64,000 nt of DNA from JARRJS01 sp037388885 (GTDB lineage Bacteria; Gemmatimonadota; Gemmatimonadetes; Longimicrobiales; RSA9), in contig JARRJS010000038.1 of the NCBI GenBank assembly GCA_037388885.1, positions 23,567 through 87,566 of the forward strand, read 5' to 3'. The notes below the pieces were generated by a model. The model was given only the letters and a program-made list of their open reading frames with translations, ran no database searches and was not told where the DNA came from. Made by a program: the position numbers and the translations under genes. This document shows, piece by piece, positions 1 through 8,500 of this stretch. Position 1 is the stretch's first letter, and each line of letters opens with the position of its first letter.

Positions 1-99
1 TCATCCTCTTTCGCTTCAACGTTTGATGACCCGTGAACGTCCAGCAATAGCGCTGAATTCGTGCGCTGGTGTGTCCGATTGTGTCCCCGCGCCCGGTTT

Positions 100-405
100 T
101 CACGACGCGCGCTCCCCGGCCTGCATGACACGCAGCACGGCTTCCGGATCGGCCCGCTGGTAGACCTCTTCGAGCGCCGTGGGCTCAACCCAACCACCGG
201 CCGCGGCGATGTCCTAGGCGGCCAATCCCGTGCGCTCCTGCGCCCACAGGCGCCGGAACATGTGCCAACCGCCCCGGTCGACGTGGGGCAGCTTCGCCGG
301 CTTATCCGCCCGACGCAGGCAGTAACCCGCCATGAGTTTGTCGAGTGGCTTGCCGCCACCGGCGTGTGCAAATCCCCGCAAGCACAGCGCGAGGTCCCGA
401 GACGA
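100..405 (-). pseudogene. C-terminal remnant of a tyrosine recombinase (phage-type integrase)
   Basis: Reading the minus strand down to the TGA at 100-102 gives a typical tyrosine-recombinase tail. It has an H-x-x-R box inside GGWHMFRRLWAQER, then a run ending DIAAAGGWVEPTALEEVY, where the last Y fits the catalytic tyrosine, then QRADPEAVLRVM. An in-frame TAG at 214-216 separates the HxxR box from the tyrosine segment, and no N-terminal catalytic domain is visible upstream. The piece is therefore a broken relic. Its upstream limit is unclear; I placed it just short of the neighbouring minus-strand gene. It could be the end of an old integrative element that brought in the rest of the 1-2960 island. 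Confidence 0.6.
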
Positions 406-408
406 ATC

Positions 409-945
409 TTACCAAGCAGGCAAGGGGATCTTTAAAGCGAGACCGAGACCGACAGCCGGCGGACTCAACGGCTTCGAGACCGGCTCCCATCGGCTGTACC
501 TGATGATCGGCCAGAGGACCAGGCCGAGGGGTAGTCCCACGACGGCCCCTGCAAGCGCGCCGACGGCGAGGCCGGCCACGGGACCCGGGCAGAGAAACTC
601 ACCGTTACAGGACGCCCCGCCGACGACCCCGACCACGGCGCCGGTCACGGACATGACGCTCATGGTGATCAGGAGCGTCCGGCGGCTCGTGTATGATTCA
701 GTCTTTTCCTCGATCGTGGACACGTCGGCCAGGGCGTAGCTTATAGGCTCGAGGCCGTTCGGGGACTCAAACGTTATGCTGTCGCTCGTGATCGCGAGGA
801 GCACCCCCATCCGTCGAAATCCGTCTTGGTGAGTGATCCGGACGGTCTGACCAGGCGTGAGGCGCGTGAGCACCTGGCCGTGAAGGCCGGTGGCGAAGAG
901 CGATCCGAGCCCTGCCAGAGCGAGGGCCAGCAGCGTGCGCGAAAT
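409..945 (-). CDS. Secreted glycine-zipper hypothetical protein, paralogue A (apparent ATT start)
   Basis: This is a close paralogue of the protein at 1819-2355, with exactly the same length (178 residues) if read from the aligned position. At that position it has ATT (943-945) instead of ATG, preceded by the same purine-rich ribosome-binding stretch (GGGAGGTCCC). The first ordinary start codon downstream is GTG at 871-873, which would remove the whole signal peptide (ending near TGLHGQ). Visible parts are the signal peptide, a beta-rich segment starting LTPGQTVRIT, a conserved STIEEK stretch, a Gly/Ala-rich hydrophobic hairpin with two Cys (C-N-G-E-F-L-C), and a tail ending IPLPAW. The function is unknown. 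It may use the rare AUU initiation codon or be an expression-dead copy. Confidence 0.6.
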   Translation of the reverse strand: MSRTLLALALAGLGSLFATGLHGQVLTRLTPGQTVRITHQDGFRRMGVLLAITSDSITFESPNGLEPISYALADVSTIEEKTESYTSRRTLLITMSVMSVTGAVVGVVGGASCNGEFLCPGPVAGLAVGALAGAVVGLPLGLVLWPIIRYSRWEPVSKPLSPPAVGLGLALKIPLPAW

Positions 946-960
946 GGGACCTCCCGGGTT

Positions 961-1020
961 GAAGTGAGGCTGGTCGTCTATCCCATTAGGTAGGTAAACC
1001 GCTTCAAGGCAGGATCAATT
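961..1020 (-). repeat. Upstream region duplicated with paralogue B
   Basis: The stretch around 988-1018 (GTAGGTAAACCGCTTCAAGG on the plus strand) matches 2441-2473 (GTAGGCAAACCGCGTCAAGG). Each copy lies upstream of one of the two minus-strand paralogues, so the duplication carried its upstream control region too. TTGATC at 1013-1018 and TTGACT at 2468-2473 (minus strand) could be -35 boxes. I do not see a convincing -10. Confidence 0.5.
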
Positions 1021-1158
1021 GGGCGAACGAATCGGCATCGAGGACGGGGCCGTTTGACACGTGTTGTGAAGTTCCCGGCTTCCCAGGCAATTACCTTAAT
1101 GAACGGCCAACGTGTGACCAGCCTCAACCCCACATGGCCCACCTCCCCGGAGGCCCGC

Positions 1159-1770
1159 ATGTCTGGAACCTTCCTCGCACGCATCGCGTTGTTCCTGTCC
1201 GTCGCGGCAAATCTGCGACGAACCGCACTACCGCTGGACGGAGAAGACGGACCCAAGTCTCTCGACGAATACGGCCCAGCGTGCGACCGTCTGGGCGATG
1301 TTGAACCAGTGGAACCCTTTGGAATTCACGGGCTCGGACGATTACGGGTGCGCCGACCGGGAGGGGCTCGAGAAACGGGTTTGCAGCGTCCTCGGTTGGG
1401 TCCGGCGGGTCAAGACGGGCGAATCGGACGGGACCGGCACATCGAGATCACGTCGCGGCGCAGCAGTCCCGTCGGCGAGTGCGTCGTCGTCGAGATCCCG
1501 CCGCCTGAAAACAGCGCCCTATGCGATATCGCCCGGACATCCCTCAACGACCACATCGCGGTCGGAGGCGCTACGATGGATTCAGGCGGGACTTGAGCAC
1601 GCCCGTGCGCATCCGGATCATCGGAGCTGCATTCTTCGACGGCGAGCACCGGGGAGGTGCCAACCACAGGGATGAGACGCGCGGCGATCATGGCCGGCGC
1701 AACAGCTCCGTCCGCACCCTATGGGAGAGTGGGGCTTGGGCGCGGGCACCCACAGGAGTCGATGAGACGC
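1159..1770 (+). pseudogene. Frameshifted secreted-protein gene (hypothetical family)
   Basis: Consecutive pieces of one protein can be followed through three reading frames. A signal-like start (ATG at 1159, MSGTFLARIALFLSV) is followed, after a shift near 1210, by HYRWTEKTDPSLS and AMLNQWNPLEFTG. After a second shift near 1435 comes RHIEITSR..PVGECVVVEIPPPEN. After a third shift near 1590 comes VRIRIIGAAFFDGEHRGG and NSSVRTLWE. The order (basic/aromatic start, CVVVEIPPP, then GAAFFDG and a final LWE) resembles a family of small secreted proteins of unknown function that I recognise only by pattern. No frame is open throughout, so the gene is dead. It lies between the two paralogous minus-strand genes, which suggests insertion into, or duplication around, a mobile segment. 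Confidence 0.6.
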
Positions 1771-1818
1771 ATGTGTTTGAGGCGCCCCAGGGGCGTGTCC
1801 CTGGTCCCAAGAAAAGCT

Positions 1819-2355
1819 TCACCAAGAAGGCAACGGGATCTTGACTGAGAGACCGAGACCGAGGCGCGGGTGACTCTCCGGCTTCCCGACCCGCTCCCAC
1901 CTGCTGTACCTGATGATCGGCCAGAGGACCAGGCCGAAAGGCAATCCGAGGGCCGCGCCCCCGAGTACGCCAGCGGCCAGGCCCCCTGCGGGACCCGGGC
2001 AAAGAAACTCGCCGTCACAGGACACCCCGGCGATGGTGCCGAGTAAGCCGCCGGCCAGGGCCGTGACGCCCATGGTGATCAGGATCGTCCGGGCGCTTGT
2101 GTACGATCCGGCCTTCTCCTCGATCGTGGATAGGTCGTCCAGGTCGTAGGTCCAACGCCCCAGTCGGTCCTTGATCTCGATCGTCCCGTGGTCAGTCGAT
2201 ATGGAAAGGATCTCGCCCGTGCGGTGGCGGCCCGTCTCGTCCGTTATCCGGACGGTCTGACCAGGCGTGAGGCGCGTGGGCACCTGGCCGTGAAGGCCGG
2301 TGGCGAAGAGTGATCCGAGCCCTGCCATGGCAAAGACCAGCACCGTGCGCGACAT
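1819..2355 (-). CDS. Secreted glycine-zipper hypothetical protein, paralogue B
   Basis: The 178-residue protein starts at an ATG (2353-2355) preceded by GAGGAGGTCCC, a strong ribosome-binding site. It has an N-terminal signal peptide (about residues 1-24), then a small beta-rich domain (LTPGQTVRIT..TGEILSIS..LDDLSTIEEK). A long Gly/Ala-rich hydrophobic segment with a Cys pair (CDGEFLC) follows and could form a glycine-zipper membrane hairpin, then a basic RYSRWER stretch and a tail ending IPLPSW. It is probably exported to the envelope. The paralogue at 409-945 differs mainly in the lost ATG. I do not recognise a named family or a function. Confidence 0.7.
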   Translation of the reverse strand: MSRTVLVFAMAGLGSLFATGLHGQVPTRLTPGQTVRITDETGRHRTGEILSISTDHGTIEIKDRLGRWTYDLDDLSTIEEKAGSYTSARTILITMGVTALAGGLLGTIAGVSCDGEFLCPGPAGGLAAGVLGGAALGLPFGLVLWPIIRYSRWERVGKPESHPRLGLGLSVKIPLPSW

Positions 2356-2479
2356 GGGACCTCCTCGGGTGGAGTAAGATAGGATCTTCGATGGTTGCCG
2401 GATGCCGGCACCTGCCCGGCACGTAGGTCCATCTTCCCGAGTAGGTAGGCAAACCGCGTCAAGGCAGAGTCAAGCAATA

Positions 2480-2960
2480 GCACCGCGCGGGGCCGCATCC
2501 TGACCCATCCTGCCATTCCCGCCCGCCGCACGTCGCGCAAACTTGGAGCTCACCACCACCCGGAGGCGAACGTGGGCCCACCTGGAGCTGCGCGACCTGC
2601 CCGTTCAGGGCGGAACCCGGCGGACCGGATTTCGCAGCAGACGGCGCCGCGTGCCGCATCGGGCTTCCGTCCGGATGTTTCGCTTCAACGTGTAGGGCGC
2701 CGGCGCGTTGCACCGGCTGCAGGTGGCAGGTATCAGGTCCACGTTCGCGGCGTGCGCCGGTTCCCGGCCAGGGCGCCACCCTTCGCGCGGTAAGCTTTTC
2801 CGTCTTCGCCTTGCGACGAATGCGTACGCCGGTGACCGGGCGCTCAACGCCCAGCCCGCTTATCCAACAAGCACAGAGCTGCCACCTGCGACCTGCAGCC
2901 GCCGCGGCGGAGCCGGGGCGGCGCCCTGTGAGCCGCGGCGGCTGTATACGCTGCGAATCC
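2480..2960. other. Gene-free stretch with short dispersed repeats upstream of rpsF
   Basis: I see no credible gene here. The segment holds GC-rich sequence with short motifs that recur elsewhere in the window. GCTGCAGGTGGCAGGT near 2720 is matched in inverse form near 2880-2905 (TGCCACCTGC..CCTGCAGCC) and again near 58980-58998 (TGCCACCTGCAGCCGG). ACGTTGAAGCGAAA (minus strand, about 2678-2692) also occurs at 8-21 on the minus strand. These look like remnants of a dispersed intergenic element rather than coding sequence. Confidence 0.4.
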
Positions 2961-2972
2961 GCGTGCCCCGGC

Positions 2973-3001
2973 TTTACGAAAACCGCCCGGAACGATATAC
3001 T
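2973..3001 (+). promoter_or_regulatory. Sigma-70 promoter for the rpsF operon
   Basis: TTTACG (2973-2978) and TATACT (2996-3001) are separated by exactly 17 nt. The predicted transcript start near 3008 leaves a leader of about 58 nt before the GTG of rpsF. It is the first good promoter after the decay island. Confidence 0.7.
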
Positions 3002-3065
3002 TACAGGCTTTCTATCCTGCCCCGCGCAGCGACGCGGGGCCGAACGAGACCGGGGGAGGAAACGC

Positions 3066-3437
3066 GTGAAGGATTACGAGATCGTCTACATCTTCGACTC
3101 GATGCTGGACGAGGAGAAGATTCGCACCAAGCTGGACGGATACCACCAGCTGATCACCGGGGACGGCGGCGAGATCACGGCCGTCGATTTCTGGGGCAAG
3201 CGTCAGCTCGCCTACCCGATCGCCAAGAAAGCTGCGGGCAACTACGTCGTCGTGCAGTTCCGCACGGGCGCGGAGGCGCTACCGGAGTTCGAACGGCGTC
3301 TGAAGCTGGACGATGAGCTGTTGCGCTACCTCATCGTGCTGAGCGAGGGAGAGCCGACGGCGCCCATGTCGCTGTCGACCCGGGAGCCGTCGTCCAGAGA
3401 CGACGACGAGGACGACGACGATGAGGAGGAAGACTGA
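3066..3437 (+). CDS. rpsF: 30S ribosomal protein bS6
   Basis: bS6 binds 16S rRNA in the central domain of the small subunit together with bS18. The 123-residue protein starts at GTG 3066, with GGGGGAGGA just upstream, and opens MKDYEIVYIFDSMLDEEKI, the usual beta-alpha start of S6. The core includes the conserved VDFWGKRQLAYPIAKK segment. The C-terminus is a strongly acidic tail (DDDEDDDDEEED), as in many S6 proteins. It overlaps rpsR by one base (TGATG), so the two are likely translationally coupled. The usual ssb gene between rpsF and rpsR is absent. Confidence 0.97.
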   Translation: MKDYEIVYIFDSMLDEEKIRTKLDGYHQLITGDGGEITAVDFWGKRQLAYPIAKKAAGNYVVVQFRTGAEALPEFERRLKLDDELLRYLIVLSEGEPTAPMSLSTREPSSRDDDEDDDDEEED

Positions 3438-3658
3438 TGGCGGGCCGACACAAGAACTGCCCGTTGTGTGAATCGGGCATCCGGCGCATCAACTACAAGG
3501 ACGAAAGCACGCTTTCGCGGTTCATCACCGACGCCGGCAAGATCCTGCCGCGTCGTCTGACGGGCATGTGTGCACGGCATCAGCGTCAGGTGGGCACGGC
3601 GATCAAGCGGGCGCGCTATCTGGCCCTGGTGGGGTACGCGAACACGGGCGAGGGCTGA
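3437..3658 (+). CDS. rpsR: 30S ribosomal protein bS18
   Basis: This 73-residue bS18 pairs with bS6 on the platform of the small subunit. The fold is recognisable from INYKDESTLSRFITDAGKILPRR (split here as INYKDES..LSRFI..GKILPRR) followed by RHQRQVGTAIKRARYLALV. It has the four-ligand pattern CPLC near the N-terminus plus C-A-R-H later, so it is probably the zinc-binding (C+) form of S18. It is the second gene of the operon, overlapping rpsF by one base and followed 4 bp later by a membrane-protein gene. Confidence 0.97.
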   Translation: MAGRHKNCPLCESGIRRINYKDESTLSRFITDAGKILPRRLTGMCARHQRQVGTAIKRARYLALVGYANTGEG

Positions 3659-3662
3659 GTAC

Positions 3663-4580
3663 GTGACGACTGGCGGACGCTGGCCGGCGGTGGTCGGCCT
3701 GTCGCTGGTCGTGATCATGCTGTCGGTAGTGCAACCCGCGCTACTGGTGTTCGTGCCGCTGGGTTTGCTGTTGGTCGCCATCCCTTCCCGGCCACTCCGA
3801 CTCCACCTGGTGGGGCTCGGCATGCTGCTGCTGGCATTGACGCTGATCGGTGCGCACGCCGACATGTTGTGGTATGCGCAGCGAGGCTGGGTGCTGGTGC
3901 TGGGGGCCTGGTTCGTGGGAATGGTGGTGACGTGGCCGCGGGCGAGTTTCATCTCCCGGGCGTTGGCGGCGGTGACGGGGTCGGTCGGTACGGCTGTGGT
4001 GCTGTTCGTGGTTCGACGGGGCGGCTGGCAGCAGCTGGACTGGACCATCGGCCAGAGCTACCGGCGAGAAGCGGCGACGGTGGCCGTTCAGATGAACGCG
4101 GGCAGCCTGGGGAAGGAGTTTTCCGGCGCGATGATGCAGGCGGCGGCGTTGCAGGCGCGCTTGTACCCGGCGCTCCTGGCGCTGGCATCGGTGGCTGCCC
4201 TGGGCCTGGCATGGTGGGCGTACCGGCGATTGGTGGCGCGCGAGTCGCCGCTGGGCTTGCTGCGTGATTTTCGGTTCAGCGACGAACTCGTCTGGGTGCT
4301 GATCGCCGGCCTGGCGCTGGTGGTTGCGCCCTTGGGCGACGTGGCGGCGCGTGCCGGCGTGAACGTGCTGGCGTTCATGGTTGCGCTCTACGCGCTTCGC
4401 GGATTGGCAGTGCTGCTGGCGCTGGTGGGCATGCCGAGCATCGTTGGAACGATCGTGGCCGTGGTGGTCGCGCTGCTGCTCTACCCGGTCGTGATGACGG
4501 GGGCGGTAGTGCTGGGAATCACGGATACATGGCTCGACCTCCGGACCCGCATGCGGTCCGGTACGGAGCAAGGGGAGTGA
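3663..4580 (+). CDS. DUF2232/YybS-like polytopic membrane protein
   Basis: The 305-residue hydrophobic protein probably starts at GTG 3663, four bases after rpsR. It has about eight membrane segments: a pair in the first 80 residues (VVGLSLVVIMLSV, VFVPLGLLLVAI), more at 80-130, a hydrophilic loop around residues 130-170, then four more ending in VVVALLLYPVVMTGAVVLGI. This position, between S18 and L9, is occupied in several phyla by DUF2232 (YybS-like) membrane proteins of unknown function, and size and topology fit. The stop is 4 bp before rplI, so it is in the ribosomal operon. The assignment rests on context and hydropathy rather than clear sequence motifs. Confidence 0.75.
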   Translation: MTTGGRWPAVVGLSLVVIMLSVVQPALLVFVPLGLLLVAIPSRPLRLHLVGLGMLLLALTLIGAHADMLWYAQRGWVLVLGAWFVGMVVTWPRASFISRALAAVTGSVGTAVVLFVVRRGGWQQLDWTIGQSYRREAATVAVQMNAGSLGKEFSGAMMQAAALQARLYPALLALASVAALGLAWWAYRRLVARESPLGLLRDFRFSDELVWVLIAGLALVVAPLGDVAARAGVNVLAFMVALYALRGLAVLLALVGMPSIVGTIVAVVVALLLYPVVMTGAVVLGITDTWLDLRTRMRSGTEQGE

Positions 4581-4584
4581 GGAC

Positions 4585-5046
4585 ATGAAGACGGTGAAGC
4601 TGATCCTGCGTCAGGATGTCGAGAAGCTCGGGGAAGCGGGCTCGGTCGTGAGCGTGCGCCCGGGTTACGCTCGGAACTACCTGTTGCCCCAGGGCATGGC
4701 CTACGAGGCGACGGACGCCAACATCCGGCAGCTGGAAGAGGAACGGGAACGCGAAGAGCAGCGTGCGCGCCGGGACTTCCTCGAAGCGCGGCGTCGCGCT
4801 TCCATCCTGGAAGATGTCTCGCTGACGTTCCACGCGCGGGCCGGCGAGGAGTCAAAGCTGTTCGGATCGATCACGACTGCGGACATCGCGGAGCAGCTGA
4901 ACCAGCAGGGCCACGATTTCGAGGTGGACCGCAAGCAGATCGACCTGGCCGAGCCGATCAAGGCACTGGGTGTCTACAACGTGGTGATCAAGCTGCACGC
5001 GGATGTCCGTCCGGAGATCAAGGTCTGGGTGATCAAGGAGGAGTAG
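4585..5046 (+). CDS. rplI: 50S ribosomal protein bL9
   Basis: bL9 binds 23S rRNA near the L1 stalk base and extends from the large subunit by a long helix. The 153-residue product shows the N-terminal domain (MKTVKLILRQDVEKLGEAGS, then V-V-S-V-R-P-G-Y-A-R-N-Y-L-L-P), a highly charged connecting helix (residues about 50-75, rich in E and R) and a C-terminal domain with KLFGSITTADIAE and the closing beta strand ending KVWVIKEE. The start ATG 4585 follows AAGGGGAGTGAGG. It is the fourth gene of the S6 operon. Confidence 0.97.
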   Translation: MKTVKLILRQDVEKLGEAGSVVSVRPGYARNYLLPQGMAYEATDANIRQLEEEREREEQRARRDFLEARRRASILEDVSLTFHARAGEESKLFGSITTADIAEQLNQQGHDFEVDRKQIDLAEPIKALGVYNVVIKLHADVRPEIKVWVIKEE

Positions 5047-5071
5047 GAGGAGTCGTCCCTGCCCTTCGCCG

Positions 5072-5100
5072 TTGTCGGTGATGTCGGCGTCCCATTACAT
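5072..5100 (+). promoter_or_regulatory. Possible promoter for rsfS
   Basis: TTGTCG (5072-5077), 17-nt spacer, TTACAT (5095-5100). The predicted start near 5107 lies at the first in-frame TTG of the downstream frame, which argues that translation begins later, at ATG 5170. Confidence 0.4.
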
Positions 5101-5169
5101 TGCAGATTGAGTGACATTCTGCGCCCGCATCCGCGGGCGCAGGAAGTCGTCCCCTACGTCCGGGAGTGG

Positions 5170-5565
5170 ATGCAGAGCAACGAAGCGGAGCGTCGCGAGG
5201 CCGTGTTCGACCTGACGGAGGCAGCTGAGCTTGCCCGCGCCGTCGAGCTGGCACAGGAGCGAAAGGGCCGCGACGTCGTTGTGCTGGACCTTCGAGGCAT
5301 TTCGAGCGCTACGGACTACTTCCTGATCGTGAGCGGCACGTCGGACATCCACGTCCGATCGGTGGCCGAGCACATCGTAGAGGAGCTCAAGAAGGATCAC
5401 GTCCGACCGGATCACGTGGAGGGCTTGCGTGGCGGTCGCTGGGTCCTCATCGACTACATCGATTTCGTGGTTCATGTGTTCCACCCCGCTGTACGCGAGT
5501 TCTACCAGCTGGAACGCTTGTGGGGTGATGCACCCGCGCTGGTCCCGGACGCGCAGGAGTTGTAG
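5170..5565 (+). CDS. rsfS: Ribosome silencing factor RsfS
   Basis: RsfS binds uL14 on the 50S subunit and blocks subunit joining, lowering translation in starvation. The 131-residue product (from ATG 5170) has the family core: AQERKGRDVVVLDLRGISSA, then TDYFLIVSGTSDIHVRSVAEHI, and WVLIDYIDFVVHVFHPAVREFY near the end. The frame stays open upstream to a TTG at 5107, which would add 21 residues not typical of the family. A predicted promoter start falls at 5107 and a GGGAG precedes ATG 5170, so I prefer the shorter form. It follows the rplI operon and is not accompanied by nadD here. Confidence 0.9.
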   Translation: MQSNEAERREAVFDLTEAAELARAVELAQERKGRDVVVLDLRGISSATDYFLIVSGTSDIHVRSVAEHIVEELKKDHVRPDHVEGLRGGRWVLIDYIDFVVHVFHPAVREFYQLERLWGDAPALVPDAQEL

Positions 5566-5586
5566 ACGCCGTCGCCGGAGCATCCC

Positions 5587-8500
5587 ATGAGGCGCAGTCT
5601 GTGCAGCGCGGCCCTCGCCGGGGCTCTCCTCGCCTTCGCTGTCGCACCCGCACAGGCGCAGTTTGGACGCAACAAGGTGCAGTACCGCGCGTTCAACTTC
5701 CGGATCATCAAGACTGAGCATTTCGACATCTACTTCTATCTGCGGGAGCGTGAGGCAGCGCTGGACGCTGCGCGTATGGCGGAGCGTGCCTACGGCCGCC
5801 TTTCGCGGCTGCTGCAGCACGAGTTCGACACACGCAAGCCCATTATCCTTTACGCATCCCACAGCGACTTTCAGCAGACGAACGCGCTGCCCGGTCTCAT
5901 CGACGAGTCCACCGGCGGAGTCACGGAGATCCTGAAGAATCGGGTCATCGTGCCGTTGACGGGGTCGTACGCCGATTTCGAGCACGTACTGACGCACGAG
6001 CTGGTGCACGCGTTCCAGTTCGACATCCTGTTCGGCGACGGCATGGTGACCGGTGCGCAGCCGACGCTAAGGGTCCCGCTGTGGTTCATGGAAGGGATGG
6101 CCGAGTACCTGTCGCTGGGCCGGGTCGACGCGCACACGGCTTCCTGGTTGCGGGACGCGGTCACCGCCGGCTACATCCGCGACATCGATGAGATGAACCG
6201 GCGGGACGACTATCTGTCCTATCGCTTTGGCCAATCGCTGTGGGCGTTCATCGGCCATCGTTGGGGGGACGACGCCATCGGCGTGGTGCTCAAGAAGCTG
6301 GCCCGCATGGGGCTGGAACGGGCGTTCGTGTCCACGTTCGGGCTGACGCTGGCGCAGCTGAGCCAGGAGTGGCTGGCGTCGGTGCGCACGACGTATCTAC
6401 CGGAGCTCGTACAGCACGAAGCGCCGACGCGCTACGGCGGGCGGCTGACCCACCATGAGAAGCTGACCGACCCGTGGTACCTGGCCCCGGCACTGTCGCC
6501 GGACGGCACGCTGATCGTGTTCGCATCCCAGCGGCAGGGCTTCTTCATGGACCTGTGGCTGGCGGACGCCAACACCGGCCAGGTGTTGAAACGACTGGTG
6601 AAGGGGTCGCGCAGCTCGGGCTTCGAGTCCCTGCGGTACCAGAACTCCACGTCGGTGTTCTCGCCGGACGGACGGCTCGTGGCGTTTGCGGCGGAGACCG
6701 GTGGGCGGGACGCGCTCTACGTCTACGACGTCCGGAAGCGGAGGATGGCCTATCGGCTCCAGTTCGACCTCAACGGCATTGAGAACCCGAGCTGGTCGCC
6801 GGACGGGCGGCGCATCGTGTTCACCGGCCTTGACGGTGGCCTGAGCGACCTTTTCGTAACGGACCTCCATGGCCGTCTGCAGCGGCTCACCCACGACCGG
6901 CACGCGGATCTGATGCCCAGCTGGTCGCCGGACGGAAGCCGGATCGCGTTCGCTACGGACGGGGGCCCTGATGCCGATTTCGGGGACCTGCGTTACGGCA
7001 ACTTCCGTATCGCTCTGCTCTACGTTGCCAGCGGTCGCGTGGAGCTGTTGCCGGGACAGGACGTGGGAAAGAACATCGACCCGGTCTGGTCGCCGGACGG
7101 CCGCAGCCTGGCGTGGGTGAGCGACCGGACGGGCATCAACAACCTCTACCTGTACAACCTCGACGACCGGTCCCTCTTTCAACTGACGGATGTGCTGTCG
7201 GGCATCATCGGCACGAATCGCCTGACTCCTGTCCTCAGCTGGTCGCGAGCCGGCCGTCTCGCCTTCGTGTATTTCGAGCACGGCGGTTACAACCTGTATA
7301 CCATTGCCGACCCGCTGACACTGCCGCGCCGTCCCGTGTGGCCAGCCCCCGCGGTGATCGTGCAGCGTGATTCGGGCAACGAACGCGCCGCCGCCGGTGT
7401 CGTCGGCGATGCGGACGTGGCCGTGCCGGCGAGCGGCGTGGGTGAAACGCCGACATCGACCGGTAAGCAGACGTCGTCTGCACCGTCCTCGGGGCTCGGC
7501 CGGCCCACGAGCGACGCAGCGTCCTGGCTGCGGCAGGATGGAGTGGGCTTTAGCGCAACCGAGGTCCGACCAGGGTCCGATGGACGCCGCGGCGGGCGGC
7601 GTTCCCTGGTGGACGTACTGGACAGCGCCGGCACCGTCCTGCCGGACACCAGTGCCTTCGACATCGTCCGTTATCATGTGAAGTTCACACCGGACGTGAT
7701 CGGGCGGCCGACCATTGGCGCGACGGTGGGCGGTTACTACGGGAACGGATTGTATGGCGGCAGCCACATCTCGTTGTCGGACATGCTGGGCGACCAGAAC
7801 ATTGTGTTGGCCGGCAACATCAACGGCTCCCTATCGGACGCTGTGTTCTTCGGCAGCTACGAGTACCTGAAGCGGCGAGTGAACTACGGCGTGACGTTCC
7901 AGCAAGTGCCGCTCTACCGGTACCGCGGATTGCAGTCCTTCACCGTGGAAACGAACGGTGTGCGGCGCAACGCGCTGGCGCAGGTGTTCATCCGGGACGT
8001 GATCCGACAGGGCACGTTGATGGCGCATTATCCGTTCAGCCAGTTCCAGCGCCTGGAGCTGGGCGCGAGCGCGATCTACTTCAAGCGCGACTACCTGTTT
8101 CGGGGCATCCTGACAGATACGAACAGACCGCTGATCCGGGACGAGCGCATCGGCGATGTGGCGTTCGCGCAGCCGACCGTGGCGCTCGTGTTCGACAATG
8201 CGCTGTTCGGCTGGACGGGCCCGATCTACGGCACACGCTACCGCCTCCAGGTTTCGCGAGCGTACGGTGGCTACAGCTTCGACGAGGGGTACCTGGACTT
8301 CCGCAACTACTGGAATCTCAAGCGGGTGGTCGTGCTCGCGAGCCGGTTTGTCGCCCTCGTGCGCCAGGGCCGTGACGCCGACCGCTTCTCCCTGTTCTGG
8401 GGTGGCCCCTACTTCATACGGGGCTACGACGCCACCACGTTCGATCCGGGCGGGCCCGAATGCGAGCAGGATCACGTGGCAGGCGGCGCCTCTGGGGCTG

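Noticed and set aside
2670..2700. Integron attC-like site (GTTGAAG)
   Set aside because: The core does not match GTTRRRY and no matching inverse site or cassette array is visible.
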